The position numbers and the translations under genes are program-made. Below the pieces are notes generated by a model. It was not told the DNA's origin. It was given only the letters and a program-made list of their open reading frames with translations, and ran no database searches. From Nannocystis sp. RBIL2 (GTDB taxonomy: Bacteria > Myxococcota_A > Polyangia > Nannocystales > Nannocystaceae), in assembly GCF_026626745.1 (NCBI RefSeq), contig NZ_JAPNJW010000001.1, positions 5,688,001 to 5,752,000 on the forward strand: a DNA stretch of 64,000 nucleotides, read 5' to 3'. Positions 17,493 through 26,121 of this stretch are shown here, in pieces (the stretch's first letter is position 1; every line of letters begins with the position of its first letter).

Positions 17493-18899
17493 GTGACGAG
17501 CACCGAGGCCAGCACCCGCGCCACCCCGCCGCAGTGGCTGCGGCGCATCGCCATCCTCAACGACTACGCGCGGGTCCCCTACGCCAACGGCTCCTCGTTC
17601 GCCTCGCAGATGCTGCGACGGGAGTTCGCGGCGCGCGGGCAGGAGGTCACGGTCATCGGTCCCAACGACCCGCACGCGCGGCCCGACCAGCTGCCGCCGC
17701 GGCGGATCTTGCTGCCCTCGTTGCCGCTGCGCAATCACCCGGGGGTGTACATGCCGTTCCCCTCGGCGCGGAGCTTCCGGGAGGCCGCGGCGCAGAAGTT
17801 CGACTTCGTGCTCAGCCAGAGCAACCACGACCTGTGCGACCTCGGCGTGTGGCTGCGCTTCAAGCACGACGTGCCGCTCCTGTGCGTCAACACGCTGCAC
17901 CTGCCGAGCGTCTACGGCGTGGTCCTGACCGATCGCATGCGCAAGAACCGGACCATCAACGGCCTGTTCCAGGACCGCTTGATGCCGTGGCTCGAGCACC
18001 ACTCCGCCGAGGTCTACAACCTCGGCGACGGCCTCATCGTCCTCGCCGAGGGCCTCGTCGACTACTGGCGCGAACGCGGCGTGACCGTGCCGATCCACGT
18101 GATCCCGCGCGCCGTCGCCCCGCATATCTTCGACGCCCCGGCCGGCGACGATCCGTTCCCCGCGAGCGCCACCGCCGGCCAGCGCCTCCTCGTCGTCTGC
18201 CGTCACTCGCGCGAGAAGGGCGTCGAGCGGCTGCTGCGGCTGTTCGCCCGCCACGTCGCGCCCGCGTGCCCGCAGGCGTCGCTCACCCTCGTGGGCGACG
18301 GCCCCGACCACGACGTCTTCCGCGCGCTCGCCGAGCGCCTCGGCCTCGGCGGCCGCGCCCACTTCGTCGGCGAGGTGCCCGTCACCGACGTCCCGGCCTA
18401 CTACCGGCACGCCGACCTGTTCGTCTACACCTCGCTGTCCGAGACCTACGGCCAGGTCGTCAGCGAGGCGATGTGGTGCGGGCTCGCGGCCGTGGCCTTC
18501 GCCGACGGCATGGGCGTCTCGCAGCAGATCCGCAGCGGCCGCGACGGCTGGCTCGTCGAGCCCGGGCCCGACGCCGAGGCCGCCGACGCCGAGTTCGGCG
18601 CCCGCGTCGTCGCCCTGCTGCGCGACGAGGCTGCTTTGAAGAGCATGTCCGAAGAGGCAGCCAGTCACGCCCGCGACCGCGCCGACCCCGACCGCAGCAT
18701 CGCCCGCTACTACGCCGCCTTCGAGGCCGCTCGCGAGCACTGCCGCAGCACCGCCGGAGAGCGCCGCACCCAGGGCTTGAACACGCCCCGGCTGATCTCC
18801 CGCTGGCTCGCGGTCCACGGCGCAGTCGTCGGCCTCAGCGCCCTGCGCCCGCCCGCCCTGCTCAACCGCAACGGCGGCGAGCAGCCGGCGTGGAGCTAG
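17493..18899 (+). CDS. GT4-family glycosyltransferase (diacylglycerol/lipid type possible)
   Basis: 468 aa GT-B enzyme. The N-terminal half has YARVPYANGSSFASQ and HPGVYMPFPSARSF; the C-terminal half has VVCRHSREKGVERL, VGDGPDH and the EX7E motif in SLSETYGQVVSEAMWCG. The MPFPSARS segment recalls membrane glycolipid synthases, so a diacylglycerol or lipid acceptor is plausible but not shown. LKSMSEEAA near residue 382 lies on a decayed palindrome copy. The last gene of the plus-strand glycan locus, it ends against a large hairpin shared with the UbiB-like gene. Confidence 0.82.
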   Translation: MTSTEASTRATPPQWLRRIAILNDYARVPYANGSSFASQMLRREFAARGQEVTVIGPNDPHARPDQLPPRRILLPSLPLRNHPGVYMPFPSARSFREAAAQKFDFVLSQSNHDLCDLGVWLRFKHDVPLLCVNTLHLPSVYGVVLTDRMRKNRTINGLFQDRLMPWLEHHSAEVYNLGDGLIVLAEGLVDYWRERGVTVPIHVIPRAVAPHIFDAPAGDDPFPASATAGQRLLVVCRHSREKGVERLLRLFARHVAPACPQASLTLVGDGPDHDVFRALAERLGLGGRAHFVGEVPVTDVPAYYRHADLFVYTSLSETYGQVVSEAMWCGLAAVAFADGMGVSQQIRSGRDGWLVEPGPDAEAADAEFGARVVALLRDEAALKSMSEEAASHARDRADPDRSIARYYAAFEAAREHCRSTAGERRTQGLNTPRLISRWLAVHGAVVGLSALRPPALLNRNGGEQPAWS

Positions 18900-18911
18900 A
18901 CATGGTCTTCA

Positions 18912-18935
18912 GGGCATGTGCGATGGCACATGCCC
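18912..18935. terminator. bidirectional hairpin between convergent genes
   Basis: Perfect 10-bp arms GGGCATGTGC and GCACATGCCC with a four-base loop, flanked by AGACATG and AGACAG units of the palindrome family. It fills most of the 48 bp between the glycosyltransferase and UbiB-like stops. Confidence 0.65.
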
Positions 18936-18947
18936 CGAAAGACAGCA

Positions 18948-20294
18948 TTACTCCGGCGCGTTGGCCAGCGCGACGTCGAGGTACGGCTGGACCATGTCGA
19001 GCACGCGGCTGCGGGCGCGGACGCGGCGGAGGTTGCCGAAGTGGCCGGCGATCGCGCGGTCGATGAAGATGATCTCGCGCGGCGGCTGGAACGAGGCCAT
19101 GCGCTTGATGGCCGCGGGGATCAGGCGAATCACGTCCTCGTGCAGGGTGGCGCGGGCGTAGTCGAACGGCTCGCCGGTGAGGAACGGCAGCGCCAGGGTG
19201 TCGCGCCACTGCTTATAAAAAGCCGGCTCGACCGGCGGACCCTCGGGGTTGCGCACGCCGAGCTCGCGCAGGGCCTCGTCGACCCCGTCCCAGTCCTCGG
19301 CGATCCCGCAGCGGATCGTCTTCGCGTAGGCCGCGGCGATCTCCGGCCGCACCTGCTTCACGCAGCCGAAGTCGTACAGGACGATCTCGCCGTTCGGGCG
19401 GAACGCCAGGTTGCCCGGGTTCGGGTCGGCGTGCAGGATCCGGTGCTCGAACAGCTGGGCCGCCAGCGCGCGGAACAGGTTGTCGCCGATCCGGTCGCGG
19501 ACCTCCTGCGAGTAGCCGCGTTCATCGAGCTCGTCGATGCGGTCACCTGGCTCGAAGGTCAGGGTGAGCACGCGCTGCGACGAGCGCTCGCCCACCACCT
19601 CGGGCACGATGATGTGCGCGTCGCCGCGGTGGATCTCGCCGAAGCGGCGGACGTTGTCGGCCTCGTTGCAGTAGTCGAGCTCTTCCACCAGGCGAGCGCG
19701 GATCTCCGCGAACACCTCGTCGAGGCTCTGCTGCTTCACGTCGACCAGCCCGGTGGCGCGCTTGACGAACCCGCCGGCCTTGAGGGCGAACTTGAGCTGC
19801 GCCAGGTCGGAGTCGACGGCGCCGTCGACGCCCGGGTACTGCACCTTGACCACGACCTCGCGGCCGTCGTCGGTGGTCGCGCGGTGGACCTGGCCGATCG
19901 AGGCCGCCGCGAACGGCTCGACCTCGAAGTTTTTGAAGAGGACCTCGGGCGCGGCGCCCAGCTCGCTCTCGATCTGGCGGGCGATCACCGCGAAGTCGAC
20001 CGGCGGAGCCTGCCGCTGCAGCGAGCGCAGCGCCTCCGCCAGCTCCTTCGGCAGCATGTCGCTGGCGATCGACGCCATCTGCCCGACCTTCATCACCGCG
20101 CCCTTGAGCTCGCCGAGGGTCCGGGCGATGCGGCTACCGTTGAGCTCGTGGGCCGCGTTGCGCTCGCGCTCGGCGTCCTCTTCCGACTGGAACAGGCCCT
20201 TGATCCGCGTCTTCGCGTAGCTGCCTGCGACCTGCGCGGTCATGCCGGCGAGCTTGAAGAAGCGCCTCCCCTTGGTGACCGGGCCCTCGTTCAT
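18948..20294 (-). CDS. ABC1/UbiB/ADCK3-family atypical kinase
   Basis: 448 aa. The family KxGQ motif is GAVMKVGQMAS, the Ala-rich loop is AAASIGQVHRA, the ATP lysine lies in VVVKVQYPG, and the catalytic and metal motifs are LHADPNPGNLAF and LYDFGCVK. Such proteins support ubiquinone synthesis or lipid handling through ATPase or kinase action. This one lacks the C-terminal membrane helices seen in UbiB, so a broader ADCK role is likely. The ATG at 20294 is favoured over an upstream extension. It is convergent with the glycosyltransferase and divergent from the WYL regulator. Confidence 0.85.
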   Translation of the reverse strand: MNEGPVTKGRRFFKLAGMTAQVAGSYAKTRIKGLFQSEEDAERERNAAHELNGSRIARTLGELKGAVMKVGQMASIASDMLPKELAEALRSLQRQAPPVDFAVIARQIESELGAAPEVLFKNFEVEPFAAASIGQVHRATTDDGREVVVKVQYPGVDGAVDSDLAQLKFALKAGGFVKRATGLVDVKQQSLDEVFAEIRARLVEELDYCNEADNVRRFGEIHRGDAHIIVPEVVGERSSQRVLTLTFEPGDRIDELDERGYSQEVRDRIGDNLFRALAAQLFEHRILHADPNPGNLAFRPNGEIVLYDFGCVKQVRPEIAAAYAKTIRCGIAEDWDGVDEALRELGVRNPEGPPVEPAFYKQWRDTLALPFLTGEPFDYARATLHEDVIRLIPAAIKRMASFQPPREIIFIDRAIAGHFGNLRRVRARSRVLDMVQPYLDVALANAPE

Positions 20295-20432
20295 CGCGCC
20301 GCTCGCTCCTCTTACTCTGCCCGCCCGCTCAGGCCCGCGCAAGCCCACGCGCCCGCGCGTCGCAGGCGCGCGCCCGTGGGCCTCGCCGCCACCGAGCCGT
20401 GACCTGACCGCCGCCGGCGGACCTGACGCAGA

Positions 20433-20446
20433 TGTCCTTCGGGACA
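20433..20446. repeat. palindrome family copy (canonical)
   Basis: TGTCC-TTCG-GGACA. Confidence 0.75.
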
Positions 20447-20466
20447 GGTCTTCCGGTCGGAATAGA

Positions 20467-20480
20467 TGTCCTCAGGGACA
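20467..20480. repeat. palindrome family copy (canonical)
   Basis: TGTCC-TCAG-GGACA, with flanking A and T giving ATGTCC...GGACAT. Confidence 0.75.
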
Positions 20481-20755
20481 TGTTCCTACGAACAAGTTCG
20501 TCCCGTATCGCCGCTCGCGGTCGAGGGAGTGATTACCCGCGTCCCCGTGTGCGCTGGCTCGCGGCCGCGGCGCCACGCCCTCGCCGAGGTGGCGCTCCGA
20601 ACGCCGCAGATCGGCCGATCGTGCCGAGATCGGGCCGAACGCCCCGCGGAGCTGGGGTCCGGGCGCTCGCGGGGCCAGGGGCCCGCCCGCCCGGCCTTGC
20701 GAGGAGCCCGCGCCGCCGGGCCCGCGAGCCTGTAGGATGGGCGACGGAGCAGACC

Positions 20756-21772
20756 GTGACCCGCGAAGCGAAGCCAGACTCGTCGAGGACCGTCCAGGAG
20801 ACCGCGCGCTTCATCCTCCGCTACTTGCGAGAGAACGGCGACGGCGCGACCAAGGAGACGCTGTCCACCAAGGCCGGCGTCGCCGGCGTCACGGTGCAGC
20901 GGGCGCTCAAGTACATGCGCGAGGAGTGGGACGCGCCGCTCGAGTTCGTGCACGCGAGCAAGGTGTGGAAGCTGCTCGACGACAAGTTCACGCTGCCGCT
21001 GACCGACCCGGACCCGGAGGATCTCGCAGCGGTGGTGTTCGCCTCGGCGCTGCTGCAGCCGGTCGCCGACGCCGAGCTCAACGCTCGCGTCAAGCGGCTG
21101 GTCGAGCAGATGGACGCCGCGGTCGAGGAGACGCAGAAGAGCGCCGCCAAGGTGCGGCCGAAGAGCGTCACCGCGACGATGACCACCGGCACGCGGGTCG
21201 ACTCGCGGCTGGTGTCGAAGCTGCTGCAGGCGGTCGGCTCGGGCGTGGTGCGCATCGAGTACGACAGCCCGTGGTCGGGCACGCGCAAGACGCATGACGT
21301 CGAGCCGTGGCAGCTGCGGCTGCACGACGGCGTGATGTACATGCGCGCGTTCTCGCGGACGACCGGCGACGCGCGCAGCTTCCGGGTCGCGCAGATCGTC
21401 CACGCGCGCGTGCTCCCGGGCCAGACCCCGCGCGAGGCCGTGCCGACCAAGAGCAACCTGTGGGGCGGCTCGGAGCCGGGCTACGGCATCGACAGCGATC
21501 GCCCCGGCGTCGCTACCTTGCGCGTGCGCGGCGGCGTGGCCCGCTGGATCGCCAACCTCGTGTGGGACCCCGGCCAGGAGGACAAGTGGATCGAGCCTGG
21601 CGAGCTGCTCGAGCGCAAGGTGCCGTATCACTCGTGTCGCGAGTTCGCGCGGCGGCTGTTCACGATCGTCGACGGCCTCGAGTCGATCGAGCCGACCGAG
21701 CTGCGCGAGGAGGTCGTCAGCGACGCGCGCGCCTTCCTCGACCGCCTCGATCGCCACATCGCGCAGGCGTGA
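20756..21772 (+). CDS. WYL-domain transcriptional regulator
   Basis: 338 aa. The N-terminus is a winged helix (ETARFILRYLRENGDGATKETL then GVTVQRALKYM), the middle and C-terminal parts form a WYL domain (VRIEYDSPWSGTRKTHDVEPWQL, FRVAQIVHARVL) and a WCX-like end. WYL proteins sense nucleic acid fragments or other ligands and often control stress or defence genes. The GTG at 20756 is selected because conserved sequence starts there; a longer frame begins inside a palindrome. It ends before the strong hairpin at 21918-21960. The target genes are unknown. Confidence 0.82.
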   Translation: MTREAKPDSSRTVQETARFILRYLRENGDGATKETLSTKAGVAGVTVQRALKYMREEWDAPLEFVHASKVWKLLDDKFTLPLTDPDPEDLAAVVFASALLQPVADAELNARVKRLVEQMDAAVEETQKSAAKVRPKSVTATMTTGTRVDSRLVSKLLQAVGSGVVRIEYDSPWSGTRKTHDVEPWQLRLHDGVMYMRAFSRTTGDARSFRVAQIVHARVLPGQTPREAVPTKSNLWGGSEPGYGIDSDRPGVATLRVRGGVARWIANLVWDPGQEDKWIEPGELLERKVPYHSCREFARRLFTIVDGLESIEPTELREEVVSDARAFLDRLDRHIAQA

Positions 21773-21852
21773 GCGCCGCGTTGTCTGCCGCGGATCAAGC
21801 GCCCGTGGCAAGCTCCTCCGCGAGGTCGAGGGGAGATTGACTCTGGGAGGGT

Positions 21853-21898
21853 GACTCCATCGCCCCGGGGCCGAAGCTGGCCTTTCGGGCTTGGAGTC
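21853..21898 (+). ncRNA. possible structured leader element before the asparaginase
   Basis: GACTCCA at 21853-21859 pairs with TGGAGTC at 21892-21898, and the enclosed sequence contains CCGAA/TTCGG. Together with the hairpin just downstream this could be a leader or the 3' UTR of the WYL gene. No known riboswitch family is recognised. Confidence 0.35.
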
Positions 21899-21917
21899 GT
21901 GGTGACCTCAGGCCCCG

Positions 21918-21960
21918 GCGGGGGACCCATGCGACGCAGGTCGTCGCGTGGGTCCCCCGC
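21918..21960 (+). terminator. 19-bp stem-loop 22 bp before the asparaginase start
   Basis: Arms 21918-21936 and 21942-21960 pair over 19 positions with a single G-U, loop CAGGT; TTTT follows within six bases. The simplest reading is an intrinsic terminator for the WYL gene; an attenuator for the asparaginase is possible. Its sequence is not of the palindrome family. Confidence 0.7.
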
Positions 21961-21970
21961 CTCCTTTTGC

Positions 21971-21976
21971 TATCAT
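21971..21976 (+). promoter_or_regulatory. -10-like TATCAT before the asparaginase GTG
   Basis: TATCAT ends six bases before the GTG at 21983, so the transcript would start at or next to the start codon. Confidence 0.5.
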
Positions 21977-21982
21977 CCGCGC

Positions 21983-23041
21983 GTGAGCACGCGCCCGCGA
22001 GTCTGCGTCCTGCACGTCGGCGGCACCATCGGCATGGTCCGCACCGAGACCGGCTACGCGCCGCAGCCGGGGTTCCTCGGCGAGTACATGGACGCGATGC
22101 CCGAGCTGCGCCGCCCCGAGCTACCGGCCTTCGACGTCGTCTCGCTCGAGCCGCTGCTCGACTCGGCCGACATGGCGCCGGAGGACTGGGTCCGGATCGC
22201 CGAGGCCATCGCCGCCCGCTACGCCGACTACACCGGCTTCGTGGTCGTCCACGGCACCGACACGATGGCCTACACCGCCTCGGCGCTGAGCTTCCTGCTG
22301 CCCGGCCTGGCCAAGCCGGTCATCCTCACCGGCTCGCAGCTCAGCCTCACCCACGTCCGCAGCGACGGCCGCGAGCACATCATCACCGCCATCCTGCTCG
22401 CCGGTACTTGCGAGATCCCCGAAGTCTGCATTTACTTCGCCTCTCGCCTCCTGCGCGGCAACCGGGCCCAGAAGGTCCACAACCTCGACTTCGTCGCCTT
22501 CGACAGCGGCAACCTCCCGCCGCTCGCCCACGTCGGGGTCGGCATCGAGGTCGCGCGCCACCTGGTCCGAAAGCCAGGTAGCGCCGGCGCGGCCGGCCTC
22601 ACGATGCTCCCGCAGGTGCGCCGGCCCGAGGTCGCCTCCGTGCGCCTGTTCCCCGGCATCGGCGCGGCGATGATGTCGAAGCTGCTCGAGCCCCCGCTCG
22701 AGGCGCTGGTGCTCGAGACCTACGGCGTCGGCAACGCGCCCAGCCGCGACCAGGCGCTGCTGTCGGCGATCGCCCGCAGCGCCGCGCCGCCGCGCGAGGT
22801 GGTGATCGTCAACTGCTCGCAGTGCCACGGCGGCTCGGTCCGCCAGACCACCTACAGCACCGGCGCCGCGCTCGCCCGCGCCGGCGTATTGTCCGGCTTC
22901 GACATGACCCCCGAGGCCGCCCTCACCAAGCTCTACTGCCTGCTCGCCTCCGGCCTGCCGCCGGCCGCCGTCCGCGCGCGCATGCAACAAGACCTCGCCG
23001 GCGAGATGACGCCGGACCCCGCGAGCGCGACCGTCTCGTGA
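21983..23041 (+). CDS. ansA: type I (cytoplasmic) L-asparaginase
   Basis: 352 aa. It hydrolyses asparagine to aspartate and ammonia. The first catalytic Thr lies in HVGGTIGMV, the second in VVHGTDTMAYTAS, followed by PVILTGSQL. No signal peptide, so it is the cytoplasmic type. The GTG at 21983 is preferred over a frame extended into the upstream hairpin. Regulation may involve the leader hairpin; alternatively the transcript starts after it at the TATCAT-linked site. It is followed after 10 bp by a thioredoxin-like lipoprotein. Confidence 0.88.
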   Translation: MSTRPRVCVLHVGGTIGMVRTETGYAPQPGFLGEYMDAMPELRRPELPAFDVVSLEPLLDSADMAPEDWVRIAEAIAARYADYTGFVVVHGTDTMAYTASALSFLLPGLAKPVILTGSQLSLTHVRSDGREHIITAILLAGTCEIPEVCIYFASRLLRGNRAQKVHNLDFVAFDSGNLPPLAHVGVGIEVARHLVRKPGSAGAAGLTMLPQVRRPEVASVRLFPGIGAAMMSKLLEPPLEALVLETYGVGNAPSRDQALLSAIARSAAPPREVVIVNCSQCHGGSVRQTTYSTGAALARAGVLSGFDMTPEAALTKLYCLLASGLPPAAVRARMQQDLAGEMTPDPASATVS

Positions 23042-23051
23042 AGGTGCGACG

Positions 23052-23621
23052 ATGCGTGACCTGTTCATAAGCCTGTCCGTTTGTGCATGTCTTTTGGCAC
23101 CTGTTCTTGGGTGCAGCTCGGAGCCGGCTCCCGCGCCGGCCGCCGCCGCTCCGGCCAAGCCCGCGGCCAAACCGGCCGGCGAGGCGCTGATCGGCTACGA
23201 CCTGCGGCGCCTGCGACCGCGCGACGAGGAGACCCTGGCCGCGATGTTCGACCGCCTGCGGGCGCAAGCGCTGGCGGAGGGCAAGCGCGTGGCGGTGCTG
23301 TTCAGCGCCGACTGGTGCGAGCCGTGCCGCGAGCTCGAGCAGGAGCTCGGCAACCGCCACCCGGCCGCGGAGATCGGCGACGTCCGGTTCCTCGAGCTCA
23401 AGGAGGAGGACTGGAGCGCGGCCGCCCGCATGGACGAATTTAATGAATTGCGCCGCCGCTGGGTCGGCCAGACGGGCTCGTATCCGCTGCTGATGTTGCT
23501 CGACGACGAGGGCAAGCCCCGCGAGGAGATGAAGCAGGCGATCGAGCGCCTCGAGGCTGCGAAGATCGAGCCGACCCTGGCCCACTGGCTGGCCGACACG
23601 CGGCCAAAGAGCGCGACCTAG
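23052..23621 (+). CDS. thioredoxin-like lipoprotein
   Basis: 189 aa. A lipoprotein signal peptide ends in LAPVLGC (Cys21), followed by an Ala/Pro linker. A thioredoxin fold carries the redox motif DWCEPCREL near residues 89-97. The order resembles DsbD-gamma/thiol-disulfide exchange domains anchored outside the inner membrane, acting on periplasmic disulfides. The C-terminus is shorter than full TlpA. It may share the asparaginase transcript. The signal peptide region also contains TGTCC- and CATGTC-like bits, which may be chance. Confidence 0.8.
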   Translation: MRDLFISLSVCACLLAPVLGCSSEPAPAPAAAAPAKPAAKPAGEALIGYDLRRLRPRDEETLAAMFDRLRAQALAEGKRVAVLFSADWCEPCRELEQELGNRHPAAEIGDVRFLELKEEDWSAAARMDEFNELRRRWVGQTGSYPLLMLLDDEGKPREEMKQAIERLEAAKIEPTLAHWLADTRPKSAT

Positions 23622-23645
23622 CCGCGAGCAGGCCGCGCCGATCCT

Positions 23646-24032
23646 TCACGAGCGGGCCGGCGGAGCAGCGGACACGAAGGGCCGCGCGTCGAACACGACC
23701 CGGGCCGCGCGGATCTTGCCGTCCTCGACGGTGTACCAGCGGGCGACGAAGGAGGTCGGGAGCGGCGCCTTCATCACCAGGTCGCAGAAGACGGCCACGT
23801 CGCCGGCGTCCGCGAAGATCTTCCGGACCTCCATCCGCTCGAGTCGCTCTCCGGCCCGCGCCAGCGAGGCGACGTAGGCGTCGGCGCCGTGCACCGTCTC
23901 GAACGGACCGGCGAAGGTCACGTCGTCGGCCAGCAGTCGCCGCACCGTCGCGTAGTCGCCGCGCTGCCACGCGGCCTCGAACTCGATCACCGTCTCCCTC
24001 GCGCTGTTCGTCGCCTTCAATTCGCTGTTCAT
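23646..24032 (-). CDS. SnoaL-like (NTF2-fold) protein
   Basis: 128 aa with the pattern FEAAWQRGDYATVRRLLADDVTFAGP...GADAYVASL and ending in VEDGKIRAARVVFD, typical of SnoaL-like polyketide cyclase or small-molecule binding folds. No catalytic residues can be assigned. It is divergent from an AraC-type regulator with 101 bp between starts, so it is a likely target of that regulator. The ATG at 24032 follows the family start. Confidence 0.78.
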   Translation of the reverse strand: MNSELKATNSARETVIEFEAAWQRGDYATVRRLLADDVTFAGPFETVHGADAYVASLARAGERLERMEVRKIFADAGDVAVFCDLVMKAPLPTSFVARWYTVEDGKIRAARVVFDARPFVSAAPPARS

Positions 24033-24133
24033 GGCGTAAACGTGCCGCCGGCGCCCGGCCGGCGCCATGTGCGAACGTCCGCGATCTCTGTCCGTTCGTC
24101 GCGCGGCTCGGGCAAGATGGCGTCGCCGCGGCC

Positions 24134-25093
24134 ATGACGATCGACCCCCTCAGCGACATTTTAAAAAATGTGCGCCTGCGCAGCCGCGTCTTCTGTCAGT
24201 CGACGATGCGCGCGCCGTGGGGCTTCCGCGTCGAGGGCCGCAGCCCGGCGAGCTTCAATCTGGTCCTGGGCGGCAGCCTGCTGCTCGAATTGAAGAACCT
24301 CCCCGCGCCCCTGAGCCTCGGCCCCGGCGATCTCGCCATCATCCCCGGTGGCAACGCGTACTCGGTGCGAGACAGCCCGGGCTCGCCGACGCCGACGCTC
24401 GAGGAGATGCTGGCAGTGTCGCCAGTGGACGCCGAGGGCCGGCTGACGCACGGCGGCGACGGTCCGGTGACGACGTTGCTGTGCGGCGCGGTCTTCTTCG
24501 ACGACGAGAGCGGGCGGGCGCTGCTCGACGCGCTGCCGCCGGTGCTGCTGGTGCGAGCACACGACGCCGATCCGGCCGAGCCGCACACTGCGTGGCTACG
24601 CTCGACTCTGGCCCTGCTTGACCACGAGGTCCACACCACCAGCCCCGGCCGCAAGCTGCTGCTCGATCGACTGCTCGACATCCTGTTCGTGCAGGCCGTC
24701 CGCGCGCACTTCCAGGCGCCGACGAACGCGCCGCCCGGCTGGCTCGACGCCCTCCGCGACCCGCAGATCGGCGCCGCGGTGGCGCTCCTCCACCGCGAGT
24801 TCGCCCGGCCGTGGACGGTGACGGGCATCGCCGCCCGCGTCGGCCTGTCGCGCACCGTCTTCACCGAGCGCTTCGGCGTCCTCGTCGGCGAGTCTCCCGC
24901 GCGCTACCTGACGCGCTGTCGCGTCGCCCGGGCGATGACGCTGCTCCGCGACGCCGAGCTGTCCCTGGCGCAGCTCGCCGAGCAGGTCGGTTACACGTCG
25001 GAGGCCGCCTTCAGCAAAACCTTTAAAAGGTACGTGGGCGTGGGGCCGGGCGCGTTCCGCCGCGCCGCGCCTGGCACTTCCGACACGACGTAG
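24134..25093 (+). CDS. AraC-family transcriptional regulator with cupin sensor
   Basis: 319 aa. The N-terminal cupin_6-like half has LGPGDLAIIPGGNAY; the C-terminal half has two helix-turn-helix units, WTVTGIAARVGLSRTVFTERF and LAQLAEQVGYTSEAAFSKTF. The usual AraC motif at the second recognition helix is intact. It probably controls itself and the divergent SnoaL-like gene in response to a small molecule. It is convergent with the sorting-tail protein at 25277. Confidence 0.86.
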   Translation: MTIDPLSDILKNVRLRSRVFCQSTMRAPWGFRVEGRSPASFNLVLGGSLLLELKNLPAPLSLGPGDLAIIPGGNAYSVRDSPGSPTPTLEEMLAVSPVDAEGRLTHGGDGPVTTLLCGAVFFDDESGRALLDALPPVLLVRAHDADPAEPHTAWLRSTLALLDHEVHTTSPGRKLLLDRLLDILFVQAVRAHFQAPTNAPPGWLDALRDPQIGAAVALLHREFARPWTVTGIAARVGLSRTVFTERFGVLVGESPARYLTRCRVARAMTLLRDAELSLAQLAEQVGYTSEAAFSKTFKRYVGVGPGAFRRAAPGTSDTT

Positions 25094-25126
25094 ATCGTCG
25101 CCCCGACGCAGATCGCCTGCGCTTCA

Positions 25127-25150
25127 GGACATGGCGCAACGCACATGTCC
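25127..25150. terminator. palindrome family hairpin between convergent genes
   Basis: GGACATG and CATGTCC arms with a ten-base loop. Confidence 0.5.
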
Positions 25151-25276
25151 CAAAGCGCTTGCACACGCCATCGACGTCGCTACGGAGCCTGACCCGAAGA
25201 CCAGGCTCTTCCGCTCTGAAGCTCCCGCCGAGCTGCCCGAGGGCCAGGGTTCCCTCGGGCTTCGCCGGCAGCGAGC

Positions 25277-26014
25277 CTAGCGGCGGCGGCGGAGGATGAA
25301 GCCGGCGCCGAGGGCCAGGAGGACCATCGCGCCGTTCCAGGCGTTGCCGTCGGCGTCGACGGAGCAGCCCTTCTTCTTCTCGACCGGGGGCGGGCCCTCG
25401 CTGGCGGAGTCCGGGGCGGGCGTGCTGCTGCCGCCGCCGCCGTCGCCGTCGCCGCCGAGGGAGTCGTGCGCGTCCTGCTCGGCCGCGGCCTCGTCCTCTT
25501 TCGTCTCGTCTTCCTTCGCGGCTTCGGGCTTCTTGCCGCTCTTGATCAGCTTGATCTTGCCGCTGGCGAGGGTGAGCTCCTTGCCCTTGGCGTTGACCTG
25601 CGTGACCTTGATGTCGTAGGTGCGGTTCTTGTTGAAGCCCTTGCGGCCGTCGAGCTCGAGCTCGCCGTAGAACCACTTGTCGCCGGCGAAGTCGTTCTCG
25701 TCGTGGCGCCACACCGACGACTTGTTGCCGTCGAGCTCCTGGAAGAACTCGATGTAGAGCGGGCCGGGCGCCGGGTTCTCGAGCTTGGCGTGGACGTAGG
25801 CGATCCAGCGATCCTCGCCGGGCACCTCGTCGAGCGTGTCGACGACGGCCGACTTGCCCTTGGCGGTGATCTTGCCGGTGCCGTCGATCTCGATCGGAGT
25901 GGCGCCGACTTTCACCTCGCCCGCGTAAGCCGCGGCGCTGCTGAGCGCGGCCAGCGCGAACGCCGAGGAGAGCGTCAAGCGTCGAAGGAAGTTGATGCGC
26001 GGTGTGCTTGTCAT
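25277..26014 (-). CDS. secreted protein with Cys/TM/Arg C-terminal sorting tail
   Basis: 245 aa. It has an N-terminal signal peptide (ALAALSSAAAYAGE), a beta-rich body (about 30-155), an acidic Lys/Glu then Gly/Ser linker, and a C-terminus KGCSVDADG plus the hydrophobic stretch WNGAMVLLALGAGFI ending in RRRR. Cys followed by a helix and Arg cluster resembles MYXO-CTERM type sorting signals, so it is probably anchored or trimmed at the cell surface. The body matches no family I know. The ATG at 26014 is preceded by TACCCT 14 bases away. Confidence 0.72.
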   Translation of the reverse strand: MTSTPRINFLRRLTLSSAFALAALSSAAAYAGEVKVGATPIEIDGTGKITAKGKSAVVDTLDEVPGEDRWIAYVHAKLENPAPGPLYIEFFQELDGNKSSVWRHDENDFAGDKWFYGELELDGRKGFNKNRTYDIKVTQVNAKGKELTLASGKIKLIKSGKKPEAAKEDETKEDEAAAEQDAHDSLGGDGDGGGGSSTPAPDSASEGPPPVEKKKGCSVDADGNAWNGAMVLLALGAGFILRRRR

Positions 26015-26121
26015 GGCGGTCGGGACGGAGGGTAGCACAGCCCGCGTCGGGGACTGTGAACCCCAAAATACGTCTCGCTGCCGCGCCCCCCGGAGCGAAA
26101 GCACGTGCAAAACGCGCGGGC

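Larger units (their letters stand above)
20295..20755. other. 460-bp divergent region with tandem palindromes
   Basis: Two complete palindromes at 20433-20446 and 20467-20480 lie 34 bp apart centre to centre, about three helical turns. The rest shows no gene. TAGGAT at 20733-20738 may be the -10 of the WYL gene. Confidence 0.5.

Noticed and set aside
23052..23114. TGTCC and CATGTC bits in the thioredoxin signal peptide as a palindrome copy
   Set aside because: The arms do not pair and the codons fit an ordinary signal peptide.
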